A DNA stretch of 64,000 nt, from assembly GCA_029207755.1 (NCBI GenBank), contig JARCOQ010000003.1, positions 48,679,971 to 48,743,970 on the forward strand, read 5' to 3'. The translations under genes and the position numbers were made by a program. Position 1 is the first letter of the stretch, and each line of letters begins with the position of its first letter. Shown piece by piece: positions 12,401-24,400 of this stretch. The notes under the pieces were generated by a model. The model searched no databases. It was not told where the DNA came from and worked only from the letters and a program-made list of their open reading frames with translations. This DNA is from Chamaea fasciata (taxonomy: Eukaryota > Chordata > Aves > Passeriformes > Sylviidae).

Positions 12401-15400
12401 TAGAACTCTTTCCTGTATGAAGCTGTATCTCATGTGAATATGTATCTGTATGTTGAAAATATGTTGATGTACATTCTGTTGCACAGATATCTTATTTCAG
12501 TAGGAAAGTGGTTTAATTCATAGTTCAGTATATAACATAGAGATTAGTAAAGAGCTAGGCACTTCTCATGAAATATTATGTGAATGCAAGCTACTGCTGT
12601 TTACCTGATTATTAAAGGCAAACCAGAACCATACCTTTTGAGATTCAGGTTTGACTGTAGGCCACAGCAGGAAGGCTGAGGCTGAGTGGTGCAGAAAAAT
12701 CAACAGCAATAAATATTAATTACTCAAGAAAGTGTTTCAAAATGAGATTTGACAAAACCTGTTTGAGGGAACAAATTAAATAAACATCTCATGGCAACTT
12801 ACAACTTACTCTTGGCCCCATTTCCATATGTGGTTGTAGGCTATTTAAGGGGATTAATGATGGTGAAAGTGGTAAGGTTACAAGGCAAGGAGGTTGAAGC
12901 ACTTAAGAAGGCAGAGAGAAGGAGGGAGGTCATAGAGAAGGAAGGAAGACAAAAAAGGGACAAGAATTAAAGCTGGAGAAGTAGAAGGATGAACTGTAAA
13001 ACTGGCAGGTGGCAGAAGTGCATGCACCTCAAGCAGCAGCAATTGAAAATGGAACCATAGGAAGTACATGGTGGGTACCTGCGTACAAGGAAACACAGGG
13101 CCGGGAGTAGCAAAAAAAACAGAGATCCTGAGAACATGGTTCAAAATTGCCAGGGTGCAGTGAGGGTTGGCAGCTCCCCGGGGACTGCAGGGACACCCCA
13201 TGGCACTGGCAGCCAGGGGCACAAGGGCAGCCCCAGCCTCGAGCATCAGGCTTCTCCCTGGGGAAAGACTGAGGCTGGGACAGGACATGGGTCCGTGGGC
13301 ATGTGGGGGTCAGGATGAAACAGAGTCTCGTGATGGCAGGACATGGCTACGGGGATGTGCATCACTACAGTCAGTTGGAGGGTAGAATGTGGAAGGCAAG
13401 ATATGGTGTTTGTGGCTGTATTTTGCTGGATGCATGAAGTCATTAATTAAATGTCTTAAACATCCATAGGTTTCGTTACGCTGTTGTATTTGTTGATGTA
13501 TGCTGCTGTCTTCTCATATTGTTTAAAAGTGGAAAGAATATGTAAACAATTAGAAATGTGAGATAAAAATATAGTGGTAAGATTTGTTGCTTCCGAAACT
13601 GTACTGATCTTGCTTATCTTATTTATAAACAAAATAATCAAAAACTATGTGATGCATGATTGCTCAGCAGTGTGAAAGAGAAAATAGTTTTCTGCTTCAT
13701 ATTTTATTTTTCATTTTGGTAAATAATAATATTTCACAATTATGATAAAATGACCTGCATGTCATCTGGAAAAAAGGAGATCATTTGAGCTTTCCTCTTA
13801 AATGTTATTCTTACTCTCTAGTGATTGCATTAATACATCTCCCAAAAAGTTCTTGCTCTAGCAAATTTCCCTAACTATGGTGCTTGAAAACTGGTCATGC
13901 ATTTACATGCAATGTGAAATTGAAGATATTCCTTTGGGCATAATTTTTCTCAGAAATATATTAACCTCATTAATAATGTACAAGTGTAACAGGCTTAAGC
14001 AAGCCATAGACTAGGTCACTTCTGATCTGCACGATAATTATTCCTACATGGCAATTAGTATTACAATAAGTATGTAAAAATGGTGGTGGGGGGGAGAATG
14101 TACATTTACTGTATTTTTGGAGGCTAGATAACCTTTTGATTTATGACACGACCTGTTTCAATTCAAGTTGCTTACTGTGGCATGGTATTAAAAAACCCCC
14201 AGTTTTCTGACTAAAGCTCACACTACTGTTGTAAGAGAAGAAGGGTAATGAATATTAGTGGAAAATCATAAGAAAAAGAATCTTATTTTAACCTGGGTGG
14301 TTTAACATAGTTGTGGTCATTCACCATTGCAATTGTGGCTGTCTCTCTCTCTGTGGGTCACTTTGGGCAGCTTTACTGTGTGTGAACAGACTCTCAAAGT
14401 GAGACATGCATTTGAAGACAACAAAGTGAGTGTTTATTGGTCAGCAAACTTAAAAGACAGATAGGGTTTAATGAACTCAATGGCTAGATATCTGTATGTG
14501 TCTGGTCTGCAGCAGGAATCTGAAGTCTTTGCTGGCCAGGCAGCTGTGAGTGAGGTGGAGGGCCACCCTTCTTTGTCCCGTTAAATAAGTCTGTCTTGTT
14601 TCTAAGTTGTTGTCTGCCACCTTCTTTGGGCTTTGATGCCTTCCCACATTGATGTTTTTCTTCTTGAATCCTTAAGCTGGTAGCAAATCCTATGTCACCA
14701 GTCCTATCTTTTTTTTGTGGTTGTCTCTGGCATGGCTACCCTTTGAACTTTCCCTGCAGTCTTTCCTGTATCTTGGCAACTTCCTTAGAAGTCAGCCTGA
14801 GCCAAGGTCAGGCTGCCATGGCATGTCTGAGACACAGCAAGACTGATACCCTAGAGAGAGGTCACTGAGCAAGAATATTAAACACTGAGGTCACATACTG
14901 GGAGACATGAAATGAAAAACTTAAATGACATTAATTATTCCTTAATTTTTAAGTGATTTAGGAGTTTTTTAATATTGTGGGGGTTTTAAAAGAAATAATT
15001 AAAATAATTTTTTAAAAATAATCTACAGAATTTTATTTTAATGCTGAACATTTGCTTTGTGGCAGTGCTTCTGTTGCTATTATTTCAGTTGTTGGTAGTG
15101 CAGTTTGAAGAAGCAGGAAGCACCACTCCTGGCCTTGAATGCTCAGTTCAAATCTCCCCGCAGCTTTCTTTGAAGATTATCTAGGTAAACAGCCTGCAAC
15201 TGTCCTGTCTTCTGTTCTAGGTAGTGGGCCCCATCATGATCGAAGTTGTGTTTACAACCAGAGCAACATAGTAGATGGAGTTTACTGCCTCCCAATAGCA
15301 CACTGGATTGAAGTCTCTGGACATACTGATGAGATGAAACACACAACCGATTTCTATTTTAATATCGCAGGACATCAAGCTATCCATTACTCCAGGTAAA

Positions 15401-18400
15401 AGAAATGTGCAGAGCTTGGCCGGTGTCAAACATTACAAAGCGAAAATCTGAACTGGCATATCTGAAAACTGCATTTGAAGTAGTGAATATTTGTCTGTAT
15501 GTAGCAGTAAACTTTACAAAGACTCAGCACCTCTTAGCAATTAAATGTCAGTTTAGCAGATCCTAAAGGATCTGCTAAAGGATACCTGTAGCCTGTATGG
15601 GTCTGTTATGTTGCATCACATCTGAAAAAGTTTTGTGGCAATTTTTGGATAGTCATTTTCAAATGCTTGTCTATATACACATGTAAAATTGCATGTATGT
15701 TATGTGTTTGGTTTGGGATGATTTTACTGAAGAATATGTCCTGGGAAAGAAAAATAATATAATCCAGCACCAGAACTTAGTGGTGACATAATGTCTCTCA
15801 TGTGGCAGCCACTGCAATTAGTGACAGCTGCTTTTGATTACTTCCACTTCTGGGCATGTATTTAACAAAATACTAAAACTTAGACAAGCCTTAAAACGTG
15901 TCTCTTCTGTAATGTTCACTTGAGTCCACTGTCCCACCAGTGAAGCATCCTGGCTTGAGTTAGGAGACAATAAGGGCCAAGGAGGGCACCCACCCTTTAG
16001 GGCTCCAGATGAAGCACAGGCTGTATTTAGAACAACAGGCTGAGCTCTGGTGATTAACAAAGTGGCACTGAGGAATTTGGGACCATGTGTAACTTTTTTC
16101 CCCATCTCCAGTCAATTGATGCAGCAGGAAGTTTGTGGATTGGTAATTGTGTGAATGCTAGCAGTCCTGATATGCCACATGCATTACAGAGCAGTTAGTA
16201 ATTAGCAATAGTTACCCCACAGGGATATGTATTTTTTAAGAAATCAAATCACCTTGTACTTTTATTAGACCTTAGCACTGTTTTGTGTGCATTTCTCCAG
16301 ATCACATTATCAGCTACACCAACCTCACAATCTTGTCTCCTCTTTGTGCTCTTTATCTCCACCCTCTCACAGGGTAGGAAGGAGAATTGTCTTTTCCTCA
16401 TTAGACTTGCAGTGTGCGAGGGAAAGATTTCTTCCCCTTGGTATCTTCTGGAGTAGCACGGATTCATAAACACTGCCAGGCACATGTAGGTATTTGTGGG
16501 AGCTTTTCCCTGAGACCCCCTCAAGTTACATAGTATGCCTGATAGACTATAGTGTTCTGTGGATCTTAAACATCTGTCTCCAACATCCTATCAGAGTAAA
16601 GATCTTGTTTATTCCAAAGCACAATCTTGTCAATCCCAAATAATCTTTGCTTGGCAGAGAAATTTTTTGAGAAGGAAGAACAGCTGTCAGGAAATGAATA
16701 TCTAAGTACCAAAGGCTAACTTATCTTCCTTTCCAGAGGCAGCAGTGATCCATTTAATGCTGCCTTATCTGCATGACTATGTGTTTCAAAGATTAGGTAA
16801 AAAGCTGCAGATTCTGCTAGAGAACATTAGAAGAAAATTTTCTGAGCTGTGTAGTCTATTTAGATGAGGATCTTCTCGTTCATTCCCTTCTCACACACAC
16901 GTACCTTCATTGAAAGGCAACCTTCTATGTACATCTTAGTAATTCTTATCTCATTTCTTTTAGCTATATTAAGTAAGCATACTCTGTAACAGTCCTGTCA
17001 TATAATTACTTCTAATACTTTGAAGATATTCTGCCTTAAATGTTTTTTTAATTATTAAAAGTTGGGGGCAGATCCACCGTTCTGCTGGTTATAATAAAGC
17101 AGCCCAAAAATACTAGGTATTTTAGTTTGGTTTTGGGGGGGGGGGGGGGGTTTGTTGGGGGTTTTTTTTGTTTGCTTGTTTGGTTTTTTGGGGTTTTTTT
17201 TGCTGTTGGCAGAGCAGCCAAAGTGAGCTGATGAAAATGCCTTTATTTTGCAATGGATTTATTGATTCAGAGGAGTGCTATGAAGATTAATCTAATAAAA
17301 AAATACCTGTATAACCCCGCTCCTCCCCAAAGCAAAAAAAAACCCAAACAGAAGCAAAAAGCCAGTCCCTCTGACTATACAGTTAAATCTCAGAGTATGA
17401 TCAGATCATGGTTTTCCAGCTAAGATTACTTTTTTACCATGCTGTAGTGAAGGCAGCAGTGCTGTGGGGAGCATGACCACAAATTCTGAGCCCTGTCACC
17501 ACTAGGATCTTTACAGAGTGGTGGAGGCTGGAAAAAAGTGATTTATCAGTGAAAACTTTTGATGTGAGCCTGTCCTCTATGTTGCTTCCACTTAATAGGG
17601 CTGCCGTATGTGAAATAATGAGAAAGGAAGGTTTTCTTCTGTCTATGGAGCTTCCCAAATGAGCCCTGGGACTGATTTTTTTTTTGTCTTCTGTTGAATC
17701 ACAGTTAGAAACAGTTGCTCTGAGCTTTGCTGCCATCTTGCCTCTTCATAAAGCATGAGCTTCTGCTTTAAATGGACTGCAGCAAGATGAGAAGAGCCTG
17801 CTTCTGGCTGGAGCCAAAACCAATTTTGCATTATGCTGAGGCTGATGACAATGCTCTGAGTAATCAGATTTTTCTTATTCATGGTAGATATATCGCTCAT
17901 AATTTAGTGAACTTACATTTAAACTTATATTTAGAGAACTCATTTTGTTGGTCATTCAGGTAGGAGAGTAAATTATGTGGTTTTTAAATGCAGCAGATTT
18001 GAAATAATTTCTTCTAAATGTGAAATGGAGCTTTCCCACAGCTAATAGTCATGACTGATACCTCCATGGCATTAATACTCACTTGGTTTGGAGATGTAAT
18101 GACACCTTTAACCAAACTGTGAATCAGGAAAAAAAACCCACAAAAACAATCAGTTTCTCTTTTGTGTTAGATATTACTGCATTAAGATGGCTTCAAATTG
18201 CAGGAGTTCACTTAGGGTACAGTAATTTTCCAAAGTAAATTAGAGTTATTGTAATCTTTTGTGAGAGAAGATAACTTCAGAAAATTTGTGAATCTGAGCC
18301 ATATTATCTCTGCTTCAGTTCCATCTGTAAAAGGTGGAAGTTCCTCATTTGTAGATGTAGTATACCTTATTATTTATATAAAAACACCTGCATTTCTCAG

Positions 18401-21400
18401 AAGAAAGGCGTTACATAAAAGCAAGAGAGGGAGTGGCACCTGAAATTACAAAATCCTTAAATAATATGTTGAAGACAATGGTGCTTGATGGCAGAATTAG
18501 GTGCTATGGAAATTAATATCTCTGTTAGGAAAAGCCATCTAGTTAGTCTCCTATTCTCAGACTAATTTTAGGTGTGTGCTTTTTGTGAGTCATGTTTCTT
18601 AAATCTGACAAAGAAAAATAGTTTTTACATTCTTTGCATGTAAAATGCAGATAAACTGGAATGTGTAAGTGAATTTCTCAGACAAGAATGATAGCCAATC
18701 TGTAACTGTGACATTGTATGACTGTTAAACATTATGGAGGAAAATACACAATTAGCAATCCACAATCGGGGAAGTCACTACATGAGAGTAACCATGGGTC
18801 CTGACAACAATTTTTTGAGGTACAAGTTTCTTTAGTACCTTATTTGAATTATATGGGTATATGTAGGCCATTAAATAGTAATATTTAATGTTCATGAAGT
18901 GATTAGGTAGTTGACAAATGTGTTGCTATCATCAGTGATTTTTTCCCTAAGACAATTTTTTTTTCCCTAAGACAAAATTCTTTTATCATTACCTTCTACA
19001 AAAGGTAATGATAAAAGAAAATTGATTCCTATTTGGAAATGTATTTTTTGTTTCTCAGTGGTTGCAAATGAAACACAATTTATGATGTAGATTTACAAAT
19101 GCTTTGTGGCTTGTTGGTAAAACAGTTTCCTACAACACTGCCAGTAATACAGATTATAACCTGTGTTGGATGTTGAGTGGGAATGATTAGGAGAGTCACA
19201 TAAGATGTGTGCTGCTGCTTTGTAGTAAATGTTAATGTAGATATGTGAGTGAATGGAGAATGATCCAGGGCGAAATGGAGGGGTTTTTTTTACCTTTTGG
19301 AGGCACTAGAGCAGTATTTTGCTGATGGAGCACAGAATTTCTTTCTATGGGAAAAAAATGAGCATTTACTTGATTGATACGCATCTTTAATTAGGTGGAA
19401 AACAAGAACTTAGTTGAGTATATTTGGTTCAGTATGAAATTAGAATTACCTTTGAAAATAATACAAGAGAGAACACTTTTTTTTTTAGTCTTTAATTTCT
19501 TCTTTTACTGGTTGTAATTCATTCACAAAATAAAATACCTTTCTGTTTTAAATATAATTCTTTTTATAGAGTTATTTTTTAATTAAAGGCTTTAAAGAGT
19601 AAGCTGTCACAAAAACCCCCTAGAGTGCAGTGACCTGTGCTACCATAATAGAAAGCTGCACTGATATTTTGTGCCTGGATTATGAATTAAGAGGTGATGA
19701 TGTCTACAGAGATTACCTTAATTAACATTAAAAGCTGAGCATTAACTGTCCCCTGTGCCTAAAGAATGCTTGTGATATTAGAGAAAAGAATAGGAAATAA
19801 TGAGCTCTGGAACAAAATTCATTGATTGTGTTCTAGTAAAATAGTCCTGATCAAAAAGACTTAACATCAATAAGAGTTCATCCTTTGATTTCAGTACTTG
19901 GGGCTCTAAGAACAAAATTATCTGGTCATTTTATACATTAAGTAATGAAAATATTCTAAGACACATTTTTTGATATGTTTATTCCATAAACTAGGATATC
20001 TGAGTACTCCTTTGAATATTTTACTGTACTGAGCTATAGTCTGAAACCAATCTAAATTGGTACTATTGTTTATTTACCAGTGGGAATCACCTTTTATAGA
20101 ATGGTTTAAAGGTTAATTCTATTTTTTGTCCTTTCTGTGTCTTCGTTTTTTTTTCTACATCACCCCCAACCGGAGCTGGGAAATGCTTTTACTAGCCTCT
20201 GTTGTGAAGAAAATGGGGTTCAATTCATGTCGCAAAGAAGTGACATTTAAGCAAATTTTTATTTAAGTTCTTGAATGTGAAAAAAGGAGTGTTAGGCAAT
20301 AGGAGCAATAGTGAGAAGGCAAATTATGAGGCTAGAATTAGATCAGTTTTTAGTCCTTATTTGTTTTTATGTATTTAATTTGGGTGATCTCTGGATGAGG
20401 TAACAGCTGCATTTTTCTTCCACATTTATTGTCCATCCAAACAAAAACCTTCTTGTTTTGTGAACTCCCCACACTGTACCCTACATAATAATGGCTAAAA
20501 ATGATTCTATTTTTCCAAGTTTTGTGATCTTGCTTGGGCAGGATGGCAATCGGCTGGGATAGCCCAAGCTGAGTCGTTGAGTTGGCTGCAAATCTCAGTG
20601 TTCTGAATGTGAATAGAAATAGAGTTAGGATATTCCAGCAGTGCAGTCACACGCCATGAAGTCAAATACTGGGGATAAACTAGATGGCAGGAGCTCACTT
20701 TTCAGTTATTTTCATTTTTTGAGTATTAGCAAATGGCTGTTGCCAGCACAGCTCTGGTTCTCTTGCTGTGACCTACTGCCTGAGCACCCAAAAGGAACTT
20801 GATATGTAAACTCCTGGATGTCACTCATTTCTAATTGCATTTCTTGTAAGTGCCATAGTGGCAAGTGAAATCTACATTTAGAAAAGGTGATTTTGCCAGA
20901 AGAAAAAGAGTCACAGAACTTGTAGATTAAAGATTTTTACATTACTGTCATCAGCATTTGAATTCCCAGTATTACTTCCACCTACAGTGACTGGTCTGTT
21001 AAACCTGATGAATGGGGCTATTAGCCAGCAGACTGCCAGGTTTGTTGCCTTCTGCAGTGGCTGAGGGACCCAAATTTTTGGCTAGACTTCGGGATGAAGT
21101 TGAAATAATGTCTGATGAACGGTACATTACCTATTGAATAAGCTAAAGGAGATCTTAGCATGGTGTCTGGTTAGTCTTGTCAGTTTTCCTGGAGGTTTTT
21201 TTCTGTTCTTTTCTTCACCATTCTGCCATTCATATGTGGTTTTGGCAATGGGTGTTTGAGAATTTTTTTATTTAGAAGGATGGTTTTTCTGGAATGAGTA
21301 TTTCATTAATAAAATGGCAGCAAGCAGAGACTGGCTATTGATAAGAAGATAAGGCCTTTAATCAATTGGCCAGTGATGGGTAATATTTAATTAAAATCAC

Positions 21401-24400
21401 TGTTGTGCTTTAAAATGGATCTTTTCATAGGTGCACCTCTGCACAAAATTATTTCCTTACTTCTTAAGAAAAACTTGCAATTCTGTGTCATTCTGGGATA
21501 AAAAATAGAAGGAAGATTGGGAACCCTCCATGGAAAAACCTGGAGGAGTAAACATAGTTCTGTTTTTCTCTGTGGGATATAACAGAAAAATGTTGATAGT
21601 CCAGTAAGTACGAATTTTATGTGGGGTGTCCCTGTTAGGGAGCAGAAACTATTGTTGCTTCTAATTTCTCTGTATGTTTTTACTGTGTCTTCCTGCCGCT
21701 TGTCCATATTTCTTCTGGAAGTTTTCAGCCCCTTTTCCTGCCTCTTTACTCTTTAACATTCAGGCTGTCAACGAGGGAGTAAAGTTCTGTCTCCATTGGA
21801 AAGCAATTTGCTGGTGTTGCTGGCTGTGAATGAAATTGACTGAGATTGTGAAATCCTGGGCAATTTAGCTCACAGCTGGGATGACAATGAAGGGGCAGCA
21901 TCACTCTCTCACTGAAGATGATGTTCCAGTTGTCTTGCAGATATTTATTTCCTCCTAGCTTTTACATACATTTATTAGGTGCTGGGTAATTGCTGGCATT
22001 TCTTAATACAGTTTATCTGAAGATAGCAGAACTCCTTCTGAAAAGCAGGGATTGTGTACATGTCCTTACTGATATTTAGCTTACCAGGAGGGAGTGAATT
22101 CAGATTTTGGTTGTTGTTGGAAAAATGTCACTAACACAACTCTATAAGTTATACCTGGTGAACCTGTTGAACTAGGGATGTGTTGGCAGAGTAAACCCAC
22201 TCTGCCACCGCTTCCTGTGATTTTTTTACAGGCACAACTCCTAGGGCAGATTGGCCCAGCCAACCTGGGGTGGACTCTTACAGAATAAAGGTCTTAGAGC
22301 AAGAGAGTTTTTAGTCACCAAATGTGAGAAGTGATGCCATCAGATGTTTTATTACCGCCAGCTGTTTTGGTGCTTGCTTACTTGCTTAGTGTATAATGTA
22401 TTTCTGAAAGAGGTGATCTGGAAGTCAAAAAAATCTGAAATAACCAACTGCATAGTTGTTTTAAATGAAATGGGAAAAGCATTACAGATACTTCATTTAT
22501 TATCAGTAGCAAGCCATAGCTATGAAGTTATGAATTCTACCTCCATCTTTAATATTTTTTGTAAATGCTGAGAGATATAAATGTAAGTTTTCAGGCTTAT
22601 ATGCTCTAGATATTTACAAGATAATTTAAAAAATGTGCCTCCACATGAAAATATGGAGAGTCCTACTTAAAGGATAATTTTTTTTTTATTAGAAAGGAAA
22701 CCGGAATATAGCTCCTTTGAAGTGTGTCTCAGAAACATAAGTATTTTATTTCCCAAGAGTAAATAGAGATTATCAAATTGTTGCTGCATTTTCCCATATA
22801 TAATTTTCTCTCTGTAAGAAAAAGAAAAAAAAAAAAAACAAACAAAGAAATGAACTGCATTTGTCTTCCCAGGGAAGATATTAAGAGGCTGAACTGCAAA
22901 TCTCTTGTTCTCTCCTTTAATGCTTGTACTTTGGGAAATTTAATTTCAGGGAGTCAGGTACGTAATCCCTGCTGTTGTTCGGAAGTTTAATGTGTGTCCT
23001 CCCATGAACTGTGATAAAAATTGAGTCAAATGTCATAGACATTGCCAAGCTTTAAGAAATGTGGATTTCTTCTTTATTGGTTCAGTAGATACCATGGTTT
23101 ATAAGTTTAAATGAAATGTCTTTTTTCTTTGATGTGAAAAGCCTAGTAATAGAATTTATGATTTTAAGCATCAAGAAGAGGATAAAGGCAAAATATGCAT
23201 TTCAATTTTAATACAGACACAAGAAAATGTGGAAGACATATAAAATTAATTATTAAATAGGTGCTTGCTTACTTTTTCCCTTTCTTCCCTTCCCTCCTCT
23301 TCCCTCCCATCCATCAGCTGTGGGTGAGCAACGAGACTCTCTCTGACTGCCATTCAGTTCAGGGGCTGGATGCTGGGCACTAGTACATGGGGGTGGATGT
23401 TGATGGACTTCTAGAGTCTTTTCTTTTTTAATTATTATTTTTTAGTTTAACTAACTTCTCCACGACTGTCTTTTAAAAGCTCTTCAGAACAGTTATATCC
23501 AGTGCCTTCATTTTCCCGAGGTGACGATCCGATAAGGAGGATATGCAGCTTCCCTAACACAATAATTTCTCTAATGTTCCTTCTTTCTGTGGTCAGGCTG
23601 CCAGCTTGAAGGGTTGGCCATGTGCAGACCAGTCCTAAAGAATGTTAAATACTGCTTTTACTGCAGAAGCCTAAATTTCTCAGCTTCCTTGTAATATTGA
23701 GTTACTTCAATCTGGTGAGAAAAAAGGAGGAAAAACTTCTCAAATATATCTGCAGTCTTGGTAATAAGGCTATCCAATATGTTTAACAAACGTACAAAGT
23801 CAAGCTTCAGCTGATAATGTAAACAAACACATTTAAACGGACTTTAGTAACAGTAGATCACTTTAATATATTCGTTCTAATGCTTGAAATTTCAATTTCC
23901 AAGTAGGGGCAATGATACTCCTGGGAAAAGAGAGAAATCTGAAAGAAAAAAAAAAGGGAACCCCTGGTAATTCATGTCAGTCTTTGAGCTCCAATAAAAA
24001 CTGCAGCATTGATTGTTCATAAATTTAACTCTCATGATTTTTTCCAATTTTGTCATCCAAGACTTCTTCAAGACATTCAATTATACTTTGTAGTTTTGTG
24101 TTAAAAAAGACACACATAGGTTCTTCTGGGGCTTCTCAGTAGGTTGCTTACCATCCCAGCCTCAACCTTTGATGTTGGCTGCTCATCCACCAGGGTTATT
24201 AATCTTATGTTTAGAATCTAGTAACCAGGTACATTAGCTAAAATGAAGTTTTCTGACAATTTTGTTATGGTAGCACTATACACATGTTGTTCCTTTGATT
24301 TGACTTTGCTGTGAGAACACCTTATTTTAGATGTTTATGTAGCTGATTGTGGTGAGGCATTAATTCCATTTTTATCCATGTTTCTAAGTTGTTGTCCTGC

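Larger units (their letters stand above)
3170..15220 (+). other. EPM2A: EPM2A intron 1
   Basis: A 12.05-kb phase-1 intron with donor GTAACA and acceptor TTCTAG. It holds the end of the CpG island, a run of 16 C at 3511-3526, a 28-bp direct duplication near 4531-4601, CR1 fragments near 6395 and 10823, an A-run at about 8713-8733, a solo LTR at 11990-12296 and an LTR-like block around 14330-14880. No alternative coding exon was recognised. Confidence 0.9.

Noticed and set aside
15139..15220. In-frame extension upstream of exon 2
   Set aside because: Open frame before the acceptor does not resemble laforin; a pyrimidine tract and AG at 15219-15220 mark the true exon edge.
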